Shown here: positions 1 through 5,385 of the stretch, one piece after another
How positions within the stretch are numbered: the stretch's first letter is position 1
Layout of the letters: every line of letters starts with the position of its first letter
Origin: an uncultured Bacteroidota bacterium
GTDB lineage: Bacteria; Bacteroidota; Bacteroidia; NS11-12g; UBA955
Assembly: GCA_903953615.1 (NCBI GenBank)
Contig: CAJBKH010000216.1
Location: forward strand, 1 to 5,385
Direction: 5' to 3'
DNA: 5,385 nucleotides
The notes under the pieces: generated by a model
What the model was told of the DNA's origin: nothing
What the model saw: only the letters and a program-made list of their open reading frames with translations
Databases searched by the model: none
Translations under genes and position numbers: made by a program

Positions 1-1019
1 ATATGGCCTTTTACAGCGATTCCACCACTTTCTTCTGCACCAATCAATACATCATCAGTAATCATGTATTCACAAATGTATTTGAAACCAATTTTAGTGG
101 TAATGGTTTCTAAACCTAAGTGGGCCGCTAGTTTATCAACTTTCGAAGAAACACTAAAGCTCTTAATTATTTTACCACTCAAGCCTTTGTGCTTGGTGAG
201 GTATTGCATTAATAATAAAATCAAATGGTGTGAATCTATGAATTTACCATTGCTATCAAAGAATCCAATTCTATCGGCATCGCCATCGGTGGCTAAACCA
301 CACAATATTTCAGAATTGTTTTTAATCACTTCAGAGAACTCCATTAAATTTTTAAGGATAGGCTCAGGCGCTACATTGTTAAATCCTGGATTGTAGTCGC
401 AATGCAATTTGGTAGCAGTCGGTAAAAGCGATTTGATTACATTCTGACCAGCGCCATACATAGCATCATAACCAAAATGAGGTGCATAGGCTTTCAATTT
501 TGCAACATCAAATTTCTCTTCAATTTGGGTCATGTAAATCGCTTCGAAATTGTCGTAAACGATGGTGCCAGCATTGATATAATCACTTAATGGTTTTAAC
601 TCAGGTAGATTGTTATAATCTATCATGCCTTCAATTTTTTCTATCTCGGCAGGTACTGCTGGTCCACCATAAGCAGCTTTAATTTTATAGCCATTGTATC
701 CTGCAGGATTATGACTAGCGGTAATAATAATACCAGCAAACGTATTCAATTTAACATTGGCCAATGAAATCATTGGTGTGCTACAAAATCCATCTGATAA
801 ATATACTTTGATGCCATGCGAAGCCAATACTTTAGCGGTTGTTTCGGCAAACATTTTACCACCAAATCTACAGTCGTAACCTACAGTACAAGTATGATTA
901 GATGTAGAATTTAATACCCATTTAGCCGTTGCATCGGCAACTCGGGTTACGTTTTCAACGGTGTAATTATCTGCTATAATTTCGCGCCATCCGTCGGTTC
1001 CAAATTTGATTTTATACAT
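1..1019 (-). CDS. Phosphoglucomutase/phosphomannomutase family protein (partial, C-terminus outside window)
   Basis: An alpha-D-phosphohexomutase, moving a phosphate between C1 and C6 of a hexose phosphate in the cytoplasm. The 339 codons seen are open without frameshift. From the ATG at 1019 the protein begins MYKIKFGTDGWRE. The phosphoserine loop TASHNP is at residues 100-105, with Ser102 the predicted phosphoryl carrier. The Mg-binding loop DGDADR is at 245-250 and the sugar-binding loop GAEESGG at 327-333. The C-terminal phosphate-binding domain lies beyond position 1; family members are usually about 450-470 residues, so roughly 120 are missing. The gene starts 7 bases after the stop of the secreted-protein gene, so it is probably the third gene of that operon. 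No Shine-Dalgarno is visible. The GTDGWR start resembles Bacteroidota phosphoglucomutase/phosphomannomutases. Glucose, mannose or glucosamine phosphate specificity cannot be settled from sequence, so no symbol is given. The family assignment is very secure. Confidence 0.95.
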   Translation of the reverse strand, partial: MYKIKFGTDGWREIIADNYTVENVTRVADATAKWVLNSTSNHTCTVGYDCRFGGKMFAETTAKVLASHGIKVYLSDGFCSTPMISLANVKLNTFAGIIITASHNPAGYNGYKIKAAYGGPAVPAEIEKIEGMIDYNNLPELKPLSDYINAGTIVYDNFEAIYMTQIEEKFDVAKLKAYAPHFGYDAMYGAGQNVIKSLLPTATKLHCDYNPGFNNVAPEPILKNLMEFSEVIKNNSEILCGLATDGDADRIGFFDSNGKFIDSHHLILLLMQYLTKHKGLSGKIIKSFSVSSKVDKLAAHLGLETITTKIGFKYICEYMITDDVLIGAEESGGIAVKGH

Positions 1020-1026
1020 ATATTTA

Positions 1027-2133
1027 TTAGTTTTTTGAATATCTTACATAATTGCTTACTTGTGTCCATTGATAGTCTTTCAAAGCCTTGTAATAAAAGG
1101 GGGCTTCATTCGCAGGTATCATGGTATTATTGCATTTAAAGATGGTAAATAAATAACTTTTTTCTGTTAAAATATCTTCCATCGACTTAAATTTAATAAG
1201 CAAGTGCCATTTCATAATATCATCGAAACTTAAAAGATTCAATGGCTTATTATTGGCATACAATTGAACAAAACGCGGTCTATAAAAAATGGCATTGCCT
1301 CTTTTTTCCCATACCTCTGTTATTTCAATTCTGGTAATAGTTATTTCGCTTTTGTATTTTTCGAAGTTATAATATTTACTGCCACCAATATCAAAGAAAA
1401 TTTCTTTGCTTTCATTCAAGAAATTTTCAATGGAGGTGAGCATTGCTGTTGCAGGATCTTTAGGGTCTTGCAAATTCTTTTCTAATACATAACTCAACAT
1501 CTTGGTCTGCGGAATGGGTTGCAAGCCCACTATTTTTTTCTTAGAAAAAAAGGCTTCCTTTTTAATTTTTTGCGCCAATGATAAATCCTTTGAAAAATCG
1601 GTGTTGCCAAATTGGATTAAGCTGTAATCATAACGTTTGCTATACAATGCGTTGATGTAATTTAATTCTGCAGGACCATTCACATTGGTAGAAATATTAT
1701 TCGCCATTAAAAAAGGAAAGGCTTCTTGCGCATCGACATAACCAAAAGAAATTCTACCATTCTCTGTTTCTGCTAAAAACGAAAAACCAACGATGTAAAA
1801 TTCTGTTCGTCTGCGCGAGCTGGTCCATACCTCATTGATGAATAAACTTTCGACATTGGCAAACGAGGTGCGGTTGTTAACTTCAATGTTTTTGAGGGCC
1901 GAAGCTGAAATAGCGATTTGCTTTTTTGGAGAATCCCAAAGTGTAAGGGTGCCTTCGTTGATTTTTTTATAAATCAATTTTGGCAATTCTGTAACCAAAT
2001 TAAAGCCGTTCGTATCATTTTGATTCGCGGCATACAGATGTATCAATACAGGCACTTCCGTATAGGACTTGAACCTCGCTTGCGCATTCACGCAAACGGA
2101 TAAAAAAAGGATATAAAACAGTTTTTTAAACAA
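1027..2133 (-). CDS. Secreted protein of unknown function, TTG start, possible internal duplication
   Basis: I do not recognise a family with confidence. The 368-residue protein begins with a clear signal peptide: Lys3-Lys4, a hydrophobic core at 5-15, and an AQA site with predicted cleavage after Ala19. It lacks the lipobox of a lipoprotein and has no further membrane segment, so export to the periplasm or beyond is inferred. Residues 45-145 (LPKLIYKKINEG, then FINEVW, RRRTEFYIVGFSF and ISFGYVD) faintly recall GldN/PorN of the type IX secretion and gliding machinery. A second EVW-containing stretch at 266-310 looks like a diverged copy of the first. The start is the TTG at 2133, because only this gives a complete signal peptide. 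The next candidate, a GTG at codon 15, would destroy it. A GGAG lies 9 bases before the TTG. The gene overlaps the dehydrogenase end by 8 bases, suggesting translational coupling, and its stop is 7 bases before the phosphohexomutase gene. Confidence 0.85.
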   Translation of the reverse strand: MFKKLFYILFLSVCVNAQARFKSYTEVPVLIHLYAANQNDTNGFNLVTELPKLIYKKINEGTLTLWDSPKKQIAISASALKNIEVNNRTSFANVESLFINEVWTSSRRRTEFYIVGFSFLAETENGRISFGYVDAQEAFPFLMANNISTNVNGPAELNYINALYSKRYDYSLIQFGNTDFSKDLSLAQKIKKEAFFSKKKIVGLQPIPQTKMLSYVLEKNLQDPKDPATAMLTSIENFLNESKEIFFDIGGSKYYNFEKYKSEITITRIEITEVWEKRGNAIFYRPRFVQLYANNKPLNLLSFDDIMKWHLLIKFKSMEDILTEKSYLFTIFKCNNTMIPANEAPFYYKALKDYQWTQVSNYVRYSKN

Positions 2134-3343
2134 ACGCGTTTTCTCCGGTAATTTCCATACCTAGTATTAACAAGTGCACATCATGTGTTCCTTCGTAAGT
2201 TACCACCGATTCAAGGTTCATCATGTGACGCATAATTGGATACTCGCCTGTAATGCCCATACCACCATGTATTTGGCGGGCTTCGCGGGCAACATCTAGA
2301 GCGATTTCAACATTGTTTCTTTTGGCCATACTGATTTGAGCAGGTGTTGCTTTACCAACATTCATTAAATTACCCAAACGCCAGCACAACAATTGTGCTT
2401 TGGTAATTTCGGTAATCATTTCTGCTAATTTCTTTTGTTGTAATTGGAAACCTGCAATTGGGCGACCGAATTGCACGCGTTGTTTTGAATAACGCAATGC
2501 TGAATCGTAGCAATCCATTGCGGCACCAAGGGCACCCCAACTAATACCATATCTCGCAGAGTTAAGACAGGTTAAAGGGCCTTTTAAACCTTCAACACCT
2601 GGCAATAAATTTTCTTTAGGCACTTTCACATTATCGAACACCAATTCACCAGTAGCACTCGCTCTCAAGCTCCATTTGCCATGGGTCTCAGGGGTCGTAA
2701 AACCTTCGTATCCGCGTTCAACGATAATGCCTTTAATTTTTCCTTCTTCGTTTTTAGCCCATACCACAGCAATGTCTGCAAATGGTGAATTGCTAATCCA
2801 CATTTTAGCGCCATTCAATAAATAATGGTCGCCCATGTCTTTAAAGTTGGTAAGCATACCACTAGGGTTACTGCCATGGTCGGGCTCGGTTAAACCGAAA
2901 CAACCCATCAATTCGCCTTTCGCTAGTTTTGGTAAATATTTTCTTTTTTGTTCTTCGCTTCCGAATTTGTAAATCGGATACATCACCAAAGAACCTTGTA
3001 CTGATGCGGTAGAGCGTATGCCACTATCACAACGTTCAAGCTCTTGCATGATTAAACCATAAGTGATATAATCCATGCCACCACAACCGTATTCGGCTGG
3101 CAACTGCGGACCAAAAGCGCCAATTTCGCCTAAACCTTTAATGATATGGTGCGGGAATTCTGCTTTTTGTGCATATTCTTCAATGATAGGAGAGAGTTCT
3201 CTTTTTACCCAATCTCTAACAGAGTTGCGGATAAGGATATGTTCTTCGGTCAATAAATCATCCACATTGTAAAAATCAGGTTGAACATAACGGTCCTTTC
3301 CCTGGTTGATATCTTTCAGTTCTTCAAAATTAATATTACCCAT
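2126..3343 (-). CDS. Glutaryl-CoA dehydrogenase (acyl-CoA dehydrogenase family)
   Basis: A cytoplasmic FAD enzyme predicted to oxidise and decarboxylate glutaryl-CoA to crotonyl-CoA, passing electrons to ETF; the pathway is the end of lysine/tryptophan degradation. The 405 residues cover the whole acyl-CoA dehydrogenase fold. The N-terminal helical domain is about 28-145, the beta domain about 146-245 with GCFGLTEPDHGSNP (FAD/substrate loop) at 147-160, and the C-terminal helical domain about 255-400. The block GKWSLRASATG at 222-232, LNSARYGISWG at 260-270 and the catalytic-base motif TYEGTHD at 382-388 (Glu384) closely match human GCDH as I remember it. Glu103, Arg110, Ser111 and Tyr383 occupy the positions of human Glu87, Arg94, Ser95 and Tyr369, supporting a dicarboxylyl-CoA substrate and the decarboxylating type. 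The ATG at 3343 fits the family N-terminus. It is first in a probable three-gene operon and divergent from folB. No ETF or lysine-pathway gene is next to it. A broader acyl-CoA dehydrogenase role is less likely. Confidence 0.93.
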   Translation of the reverse strand: MGNINFEELKDINQGKDRYVQPDFYNVDDLLTEEHILIRNSVRDWVKRELSPIIEEYAQKAEFPHHIIKGLGEIGAFGPQLPAEYGCGGMDYITYGLIMQELERCDSGIRSTASVQGSLVMYPIYKFGSEEQKRKYLPKLAKGELMGCFGLTEPDHGSNPSGMLTNFKDMGDHYLLNGAKMWISNSPFADIAVVWAKNEEGKIKGIIVERGYEGFTTPETHGKWSLRASATGELVFDNVKVPKENLLPGVEGLKGPLTCLNSARYGISWGALGAAMDCYDSALRYSKQRVQFGRPIAGFQLQQKKLAEMITEITKAQLLCWRLGNLMNVGKATPAQISMAKRNNVEIALDVAREARQIHGGMGITGEYPIMRHMMNLESVVTYEGTHDVHLLILGMEITGENAFV

Positions 3344-3357
3344 TGTCTGTTTTATGA

Positions 3358-3365
3358 TATTTTTG
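3358..3365 (+). promoter_or_regulatory. Possible -7 element for folB
   Basis: TATTTTTG matches the Bacteroidota -7 consensus TAnnTTTG at every fixed position and lies 34 bases before the folB ATG. No TTTG is found at the usual 17-23 base distance upstream; the nearest TTG (3343-3345) is only 12 bases away. The promoter is therefore only half supported. Confidence 0.3.
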
Positions 3366-3368
3366 CTG

Positions 3369-3400
3369 CGAAATTAATATAAACAAGTCAAGAGAACAAA
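3369..3400 (-). promoter_or_regulatory. Possible promoter of the dehydrogenase operon
   Basis: On the minus strand, TTTG (3400-3397) is followed after 20 bases by TAATTTCG (3376-3369), one mismatch from the Bacteroidota -7 consensus TAnnTTTG. The spacing is right for this sigma factor. Transcription would start near 3362, giving a leader of about 19 bases before the ATG at 3343. The -33 element overlaps the folB start codon. Such short AT-rich matches can occur by chance, so this is tentative. Confidence 0.35.
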
Positions 3401-3759
3401 TGAAGAATGAAGTGTATAGTATAATAGCGGGGGACATTGAAATATGGGCCAAAATAGGCGTTCATGCCGAGGAGCAATTGGTGGAGAATCAACTGATAGT
3501 AACGGTTGAGGTGCATTCCATGCAGCCCTACAAAAAAGGGGAGTACTTGGATTATGAGCAAATACTTGACATTGTACATGCGGTTTTTGGCCATTCTCAA
3601 AAAGTATTAGAGGACATAGCGGTCGAAATAATCGAGACGATCAAAGACCGTTTCGAAGCACCTTTGAGCAGCATTGCATGCAAAATTAAAAAAGTAAAAC
3701 CAGCGGTGCGCGGCATGAAAGTGGGGCATTTAGGGGTGGATATTACAAGGCATTTTTAG
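3400..3759 (+). CDS. folB: Dihydroneopterin aldolase
   Basis: Folate biosynthesis enzyme that cleaves 7,8-dihydroneopterin to 6-hydroxymethyl-7,8-dihydropterin and glycolaldehyde in the cytoplasm, usually as an octamer. At 119 residues it has the normal size of a single-domain FolB. The motif IGVHAEEQ (19-26) matches IGVYDWEQ of E. coli FolB, making Glu25 the pterin-anchoring glutamate. LDYEQI (50-55) supplies the conserved Tyr52, LEDIA at 70-74 is the usual LE.(V/I)A helix, and KKVKPAV (97-103) supplies the catalytic Lys100. The ending VGHLGVDITR also fits. All key residues are present, so it should be active. No other folate gene is visible. It is divergent from the dehydrogenase and 59 bases upstream of the hydrolase, with which it could share a transcript. 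No clear Shine-Dalgarno precedes the ATG, only a purine stretch. Confidence 0.92.
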   Translation: MKNEVYSIIAGDIEIWAKIGVHAEEQLVENQLIVTVEVHSMQPYKKGEYLDYEQILDIVHAVFGHSQKVLEDIAVEIIETIKDRFEAPLSSIACKIKKVKPAVRGMKVGHLGVDITRHF

Positions 3760-3780
3760 AAGTTATTATTTACTTTGTCG

Positions 3781-3813
3781 TTTGGCAATTAAGCGCACAA
3801 ACAGTTATTTTTG
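3781..3813 (+). promoter_or_regulatory. Probable Bacteroidota-type promoter for the alpha/beta hydrolase
   Basis: TTTG at 3781-3784, then 21 bases, then TATTTTTG at 3806-3813, which fits TAnnTTTG at all fixed positions. This is the best promoter match in the window and sits in the folB-hydrolase gap. Transcription should begin about 4-8 bases after the element, at roughly 3817-3821, which coincides with the TTG start codon at 3819. The match is seen directly; the start site is inferred. Confidence 0.5.
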
Positions 3814-3818
3814 CACCC

Positions 3819-4664
3819 TTGAAAGCAATCGAACAACAACAAATCGCCATTAAGGGCAGTAGAGATAAAAAAATTACACTGGACATTAGCTTGCCCAATA
3901 GTAAAGTAAAAACCCCTGTGGTAATTTTCTGCCATGGATTCAAAGGATTCAAAGATTGGGGCCATTTTAATTGGGTGGCCAGTGAATTTGCCAAGGAAGG
4001 TTTGGCCTTTTTGAAATTCAATTTTTCTTACAATGGTACTACCGAATCCCAGCTCATCGATTTAAGCGATATGGAAGCATTCGCTCAAAATAATTACATC
4101 ACAGAGTTCAATGATTTGGGAGTCGTAATTGATTTCATTGAGAAGGAGGCCGACACATATAACATTGATAAGAACGAAATTTATTTAGTCGGTCATAGTA
4201 GAGGCGGAGGAATTGCTATGCTGAGAGCGAGCGATGACAGAAGGGTAAAGAAATTGGCATTATGGGCTTCGCTTTCGGAGTTCGAGAGTTTCTTCAGATC
4301 AGAAACTATTGAGCAGTGGGAGAAGGATGGGGTAGTATATGCGGTGAATAAAAGAACAGGTCAGAACCTGCCTTTGAACAAACAATTCTATGATGATTAT
4401 TTGGCGAACAAAGAAAAGCTCGATGTGCGCAAGGCTGCTAAATTATTAAGTGCTCCACTATTATTAATTCATGGCGACAAAGATGAGAGCGTGCCAATGT
4501 CGCATGCCGAGGCATTGTACAATATTGTGCAACATTCTATTTTAATCAAAGTAGAAAATGGCGACCATACCTTTGGTGCTAAACATCCATTCGATGCGGC
4601 CAATGATGTTACAGAAATGTTAGAGGAATTGGTGGAGAATACGGTTGAGTTTTTTATAGATTAA
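3819..4664 (+). CDS. Alpha/beta hydrolase (serine hydrolase, dienelactone-hydrolase/S9-like fold), TTG start
   Basis: A soluble alpha/beta-fold hydrolase of 281 residues with no signal peptide, probably a cytoplasmic esterase or acyl-hydrolase; the substrate cannot be told. The oxyanion-hole motif CHGFKGFKDW is at 38-47. The nucleophile elbow is VGHSRGG (124-130) with Ser127. The acid is Asp222 in HGDKDESVP (218-226), and the base is His250 in GDHTF. All three catalytic residues are in canonical order and spacing. A variable lid region lies at about 153-205. The only usable start is the TTG at 3819: the next in-frame Met is residue 85, beyond the oxyanion motif, and no ATG, GTG or TTG was found in frame in the roughly 60 bases upstream. 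It follows folB by 59 bases but seems to have its own promoter. It ends 12 bases from the stop of the convergent YdeI-like gene. Confidence 0.9.
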   Translation: MKAIEQQQIAIKGSRDKKITLDISLPNSKVKTPVVIFCHGFKGFKDWGHFNWVASEFAKEGLAFLKFNFSYNGTTESQLIDLSDMEAFAQNNYITEFNDLGVVIDFIEKEADTYNIDKNEIYLVGHSRGGGIAMLRASDDRRVKKLALWASLSEFESFFRSETIEQWEKDGVVYAVNKRTGQNLPLNKQFYDDYLANKEKLDVRKAAKLLSAPLLLIHGDKDESVPMSHAEALYNIVQHSILIKVENGDHTFGAKHPFDAANDVTEMLEELVENTVEFFID

Positions 4665-4681
4665 GAAAAAATTTTATTAAT
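4660..4681. terminator. AT-only imperfect dyad between convergent genes
   Basis: ATTAAG, six A, TTTT, ATTAAT forms an imperfect inverted repeat spanning the whole gap between the two convergent stop codons. The TAA of the hydrolase and the TAA of the YdeI-like gene sit in opposite arms. It contains no paired G or C, so it would be a weak hairpin. It is the only candidate for a shared terminator here, and Rho-dependent or overlapping read-through termination is equally possible. Confidence 0.22.
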
Positions 4682-5255
4682 CATTTAGTCCTTTTCCTTT
4701 GAGGATTTGAGGGATGCATTTTTCAACGCGGTCTAATTTTGTTTTGGCTAGTTTAGGTGCCGAGAAGTGTAGTAAATAGGCGCGTTGTCGGCCAGGTGTT
4801 AAAGCTTCAAATGCTTTTTTCAAAGCAGGCATGGTTTCTAATTTATGTTTAAATTCTTCGGCCATTTCGAATTCAGTAGGCGCTTTGAAAGCCACTTTTA
4901 AGCCGGCCTTTTCAACTTCAATGGCGTCCTTAATAAAAGCCTTTATTACTGGCGTCAATTCAAGTACTTCAATGACATTGGTGAATCGAATCTGGCGGGT
5001 GGCTTGTACATTTTTGGTTTGTTGTACTAAAATATTTTGTGGGTCTTTTAACAAGGCACCTTTAAAAAATAACAAAGCACAATAGTCTTTGAAGGTATGA
5101 ATCAATACAATATTGCTTTCATTTAATATATAACAAGGACAACCCCATTTCAGTTCTTCTTTTAAACCGCAGTCTAATACAAGCAATCTTAATTGCTCAA
5201 TTGCTTGTTGCCATTTGTCGGCTTTGTTAAAATAAAAATCTACTTTAGGGTTCAT
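4677..5255 (-). CDS. YdeI/OmpD-associated family protein (DUF1801-like domain plus C-terminal OmdA domain)
   Basis: A small soluble 192-residue protein that resembles B. subtilis YdeI along its whole length, as far as I recall that sequence. The N-terminal part (about 1-115) is DUF1801/YdhG-like, with LKWGCPCY at 35-42, ALLFFKGALL at 60-69 and ATRQIRFTNV at 85-94. The C-terminal part (about 125-188) is the OmdA domain (YdeI or OmpD-associated, named for bacteriocin protection in Pfam), with ALTPGRQRAYLLHFS at 151-165 and a basic TKLDRVEKCIPQI helix at 172-184. Biochemical function is not established; a stress or envelope-protection role is only suggested by the family name. The ATG at 5255 matches the family start (MNPKVD). 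The leader contains a nine-base T-tract and, 25 bases before the ATG, a 17-bp palindrome. No symbol is given because E. coli ydeI names an unrelated gene. Confidence 0.88.
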   Translation of the reverse strand: MNPKVDFYFNKADKWQQAIEQLRLLVLDCGLKEELKWGCPCYILNESNIVLIHTFKDYCALLFFKGALLKDPQNILVQQTKNVQATRQIRFTNVIEVLELTPVIKAFIKDAIEVEKAGLKVAFKAPTEFEMAEEFKHKLETMPALKKAFEALTPGRQRAYLLHFSAPKLAKTKLDRVEKCIPQILKGKGLND

Positions 5256-5280
5256 GATTTTTCTAAAAAAAAAGTTTGGT

Positions 5281-5297
5281 ATTTTATGGCATAAAAT
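5281..5297. promoter_or_regulatory. Perfect 17-bp palindrome, possible operator
   Basis: ATTTTATG and CATAAAAT are exact reverse complements around a single central G. The site is 25 bases upstream of the YdeI-like ATG, where a repressor or activator dimer could control that gene. On the minus strand it is followed after 7 bases by nine T, so a weak terminator or leader hairpin is the alternative. The symmetry is certain, the role is inferred. Confidence 0.35.
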
Positions 5298-5318
5298 TAA
5301 TTAAAAGTATTTAGTATA

Positions 5319-5348
5319 CAATTTATTTATTTTTCTTTAAAAGTCAAA
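5319..5348 (-). promoter_or_regulatory. Weak promoter candidate for the YdeI-like gene
   Basis: On the minus strand TTTG (5348-5345) is followed after 19 bases by TAAATTG (5325-5319), one T short of TAnnTTTG. The following 17-bp palindrome would then lie in the transcribed leader. The region is very AT-rich and the match imperfect. Confidence 0.2.
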
Positions 5349-5385
5349 TGAGCCGCAGAGGGGTGGGCCTATCAACAAAATCAAA

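Larger units (their letters stand above)
5256..5385. other. Intergenic region with GC-richer right edge, no gene assigned
   Basis: The first ~85 bases are extremely AT-rich and hold the palindrome and the promoter candidate. From about 5348 the composition changes to GC-rich. A plus-strand ATG at 5348 opens a frame reading MSRRGVGLST to the window edge. On the minus strand a frame ending DRPTPLRLI and a TGA at 5346-5344 could be the tail of an upstream gene. About 40 bases are too few to choose between these. Confidence 0.3.

Noticed and set aside
64..396. Plus-strand open frame of 110 codons
   Set aside because: It lies antisense within the phosphohexomutase gene, whose opposite-strand translation carries the DGDADR and GAEESGG family motifs; the antisense product resembles nothing.
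1..1019. Naming the phosphohexomutase glmM, pgm or manB
   Set aside because: The visible motifs are shared by all phosphohexomutase subfamilies, and the specificity-relevant C-terminal domain is cut off by the window edge.
1264..2103. Two plus-strand open frames (1264-1485 and 1918-2103)
   Set aside because: Both are antisense to the secreted-protein gene, which has a coherent signal peptide and uninterrupted frame.
1027..2133. Calling the secreted protein GldN/PorN outright
   Set aside because: The likeness rests on scattered short motifs, the length is greater than typical GldN, and no gldK, gldL or gldM genes are beside it.
3075..3272. Plus-strand open frame inside the dehydrogenase gene
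   Set aside because: It is a shadow of a strongly conserved coding region on the other strand.
3388..3600. Minus-strand open frame of 70 codons
   Set aside because: It is antisense to folB, whose catalytic residues are all recognisable; no family likeness in the antisense product.
3770..4021. Minus-strand open frame with a hydrophobic stretch
   Set aside because: It is antisense to the hydrolase N-terminal region; the hydrophobicity is a by-product of the complementary codons.
4831..5085. Plus-strand open frame of 84 codons
   Set aside because: It is antisense to the YdeI-like gene and shows no recognisable motif.
1..5385. CRISPR array, insertion sequence, tRNA or rRNA
   Set aside because: No spaced direct repeats, transposase-like frame, terminal inverted repeats or tRNA arm motifs were seen on either strand.

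Overview
The window is AT-rich, gene-dense DNA that looks like chromosome from a member of the Bacteroidota. The evidence is the protein sequences (a Bacteroidota-type phosphohexomutase, and a secreted protein with faint resemblance to GldN/PorN), the near absence of Shine-Dalgarno sites, and promoter-like elements of the TTTG / TAnnTTTG type used by the Bacteroidota primary sigma factor. No RNA gene, mobile element or CRISPR array is visible. No stretch longer than about 130 bases lacks a gene.

Left part (1-3343), minus strand: three tightly packed genes, read right to left. They are a glutaryl-CoA dehydrogenase-type acyl-CoA dehydrogenase, a secreted protein of unknown function that starts at a TTG codon inside the dehydrogenase gene (8-base overlap), and, 7 bases further on, a phosphoglucomutase/phosphomannomutase-family enzyme that runs off the left edge. 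The spacing says operon, but the three functions have no obvious pathway in common.

Middle (3344-4664), plus strand: a 56-base divergent region separates the dehydrogenase from folB (dihydroneopterin aldolase, folate synthesis). After 59 bases comes an alpha/beta hydrolase with a complete Ser-Asp-His triad. Its only usable start is a TTG lying 5 bases after a full-consensus -7 element, so its mRNA may be leaderless.

Right part (4665-5385): a YdeI/OmpD-associated family protein on the minus strand converges on the hydrolase with only 12 bases between the stop codons. Its upstream region holds a perfect 17-bp palindrome that could be an operator. The last ~40 bases are distinctly GC-richer and may be the edge of another gene.

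I see no convincing new biological system. The most interesting points are the unknown secreted protein with a possible internal duplication, the two TTG starts (one possibly leaderless), and the palindrome before the YdeI-like gene.
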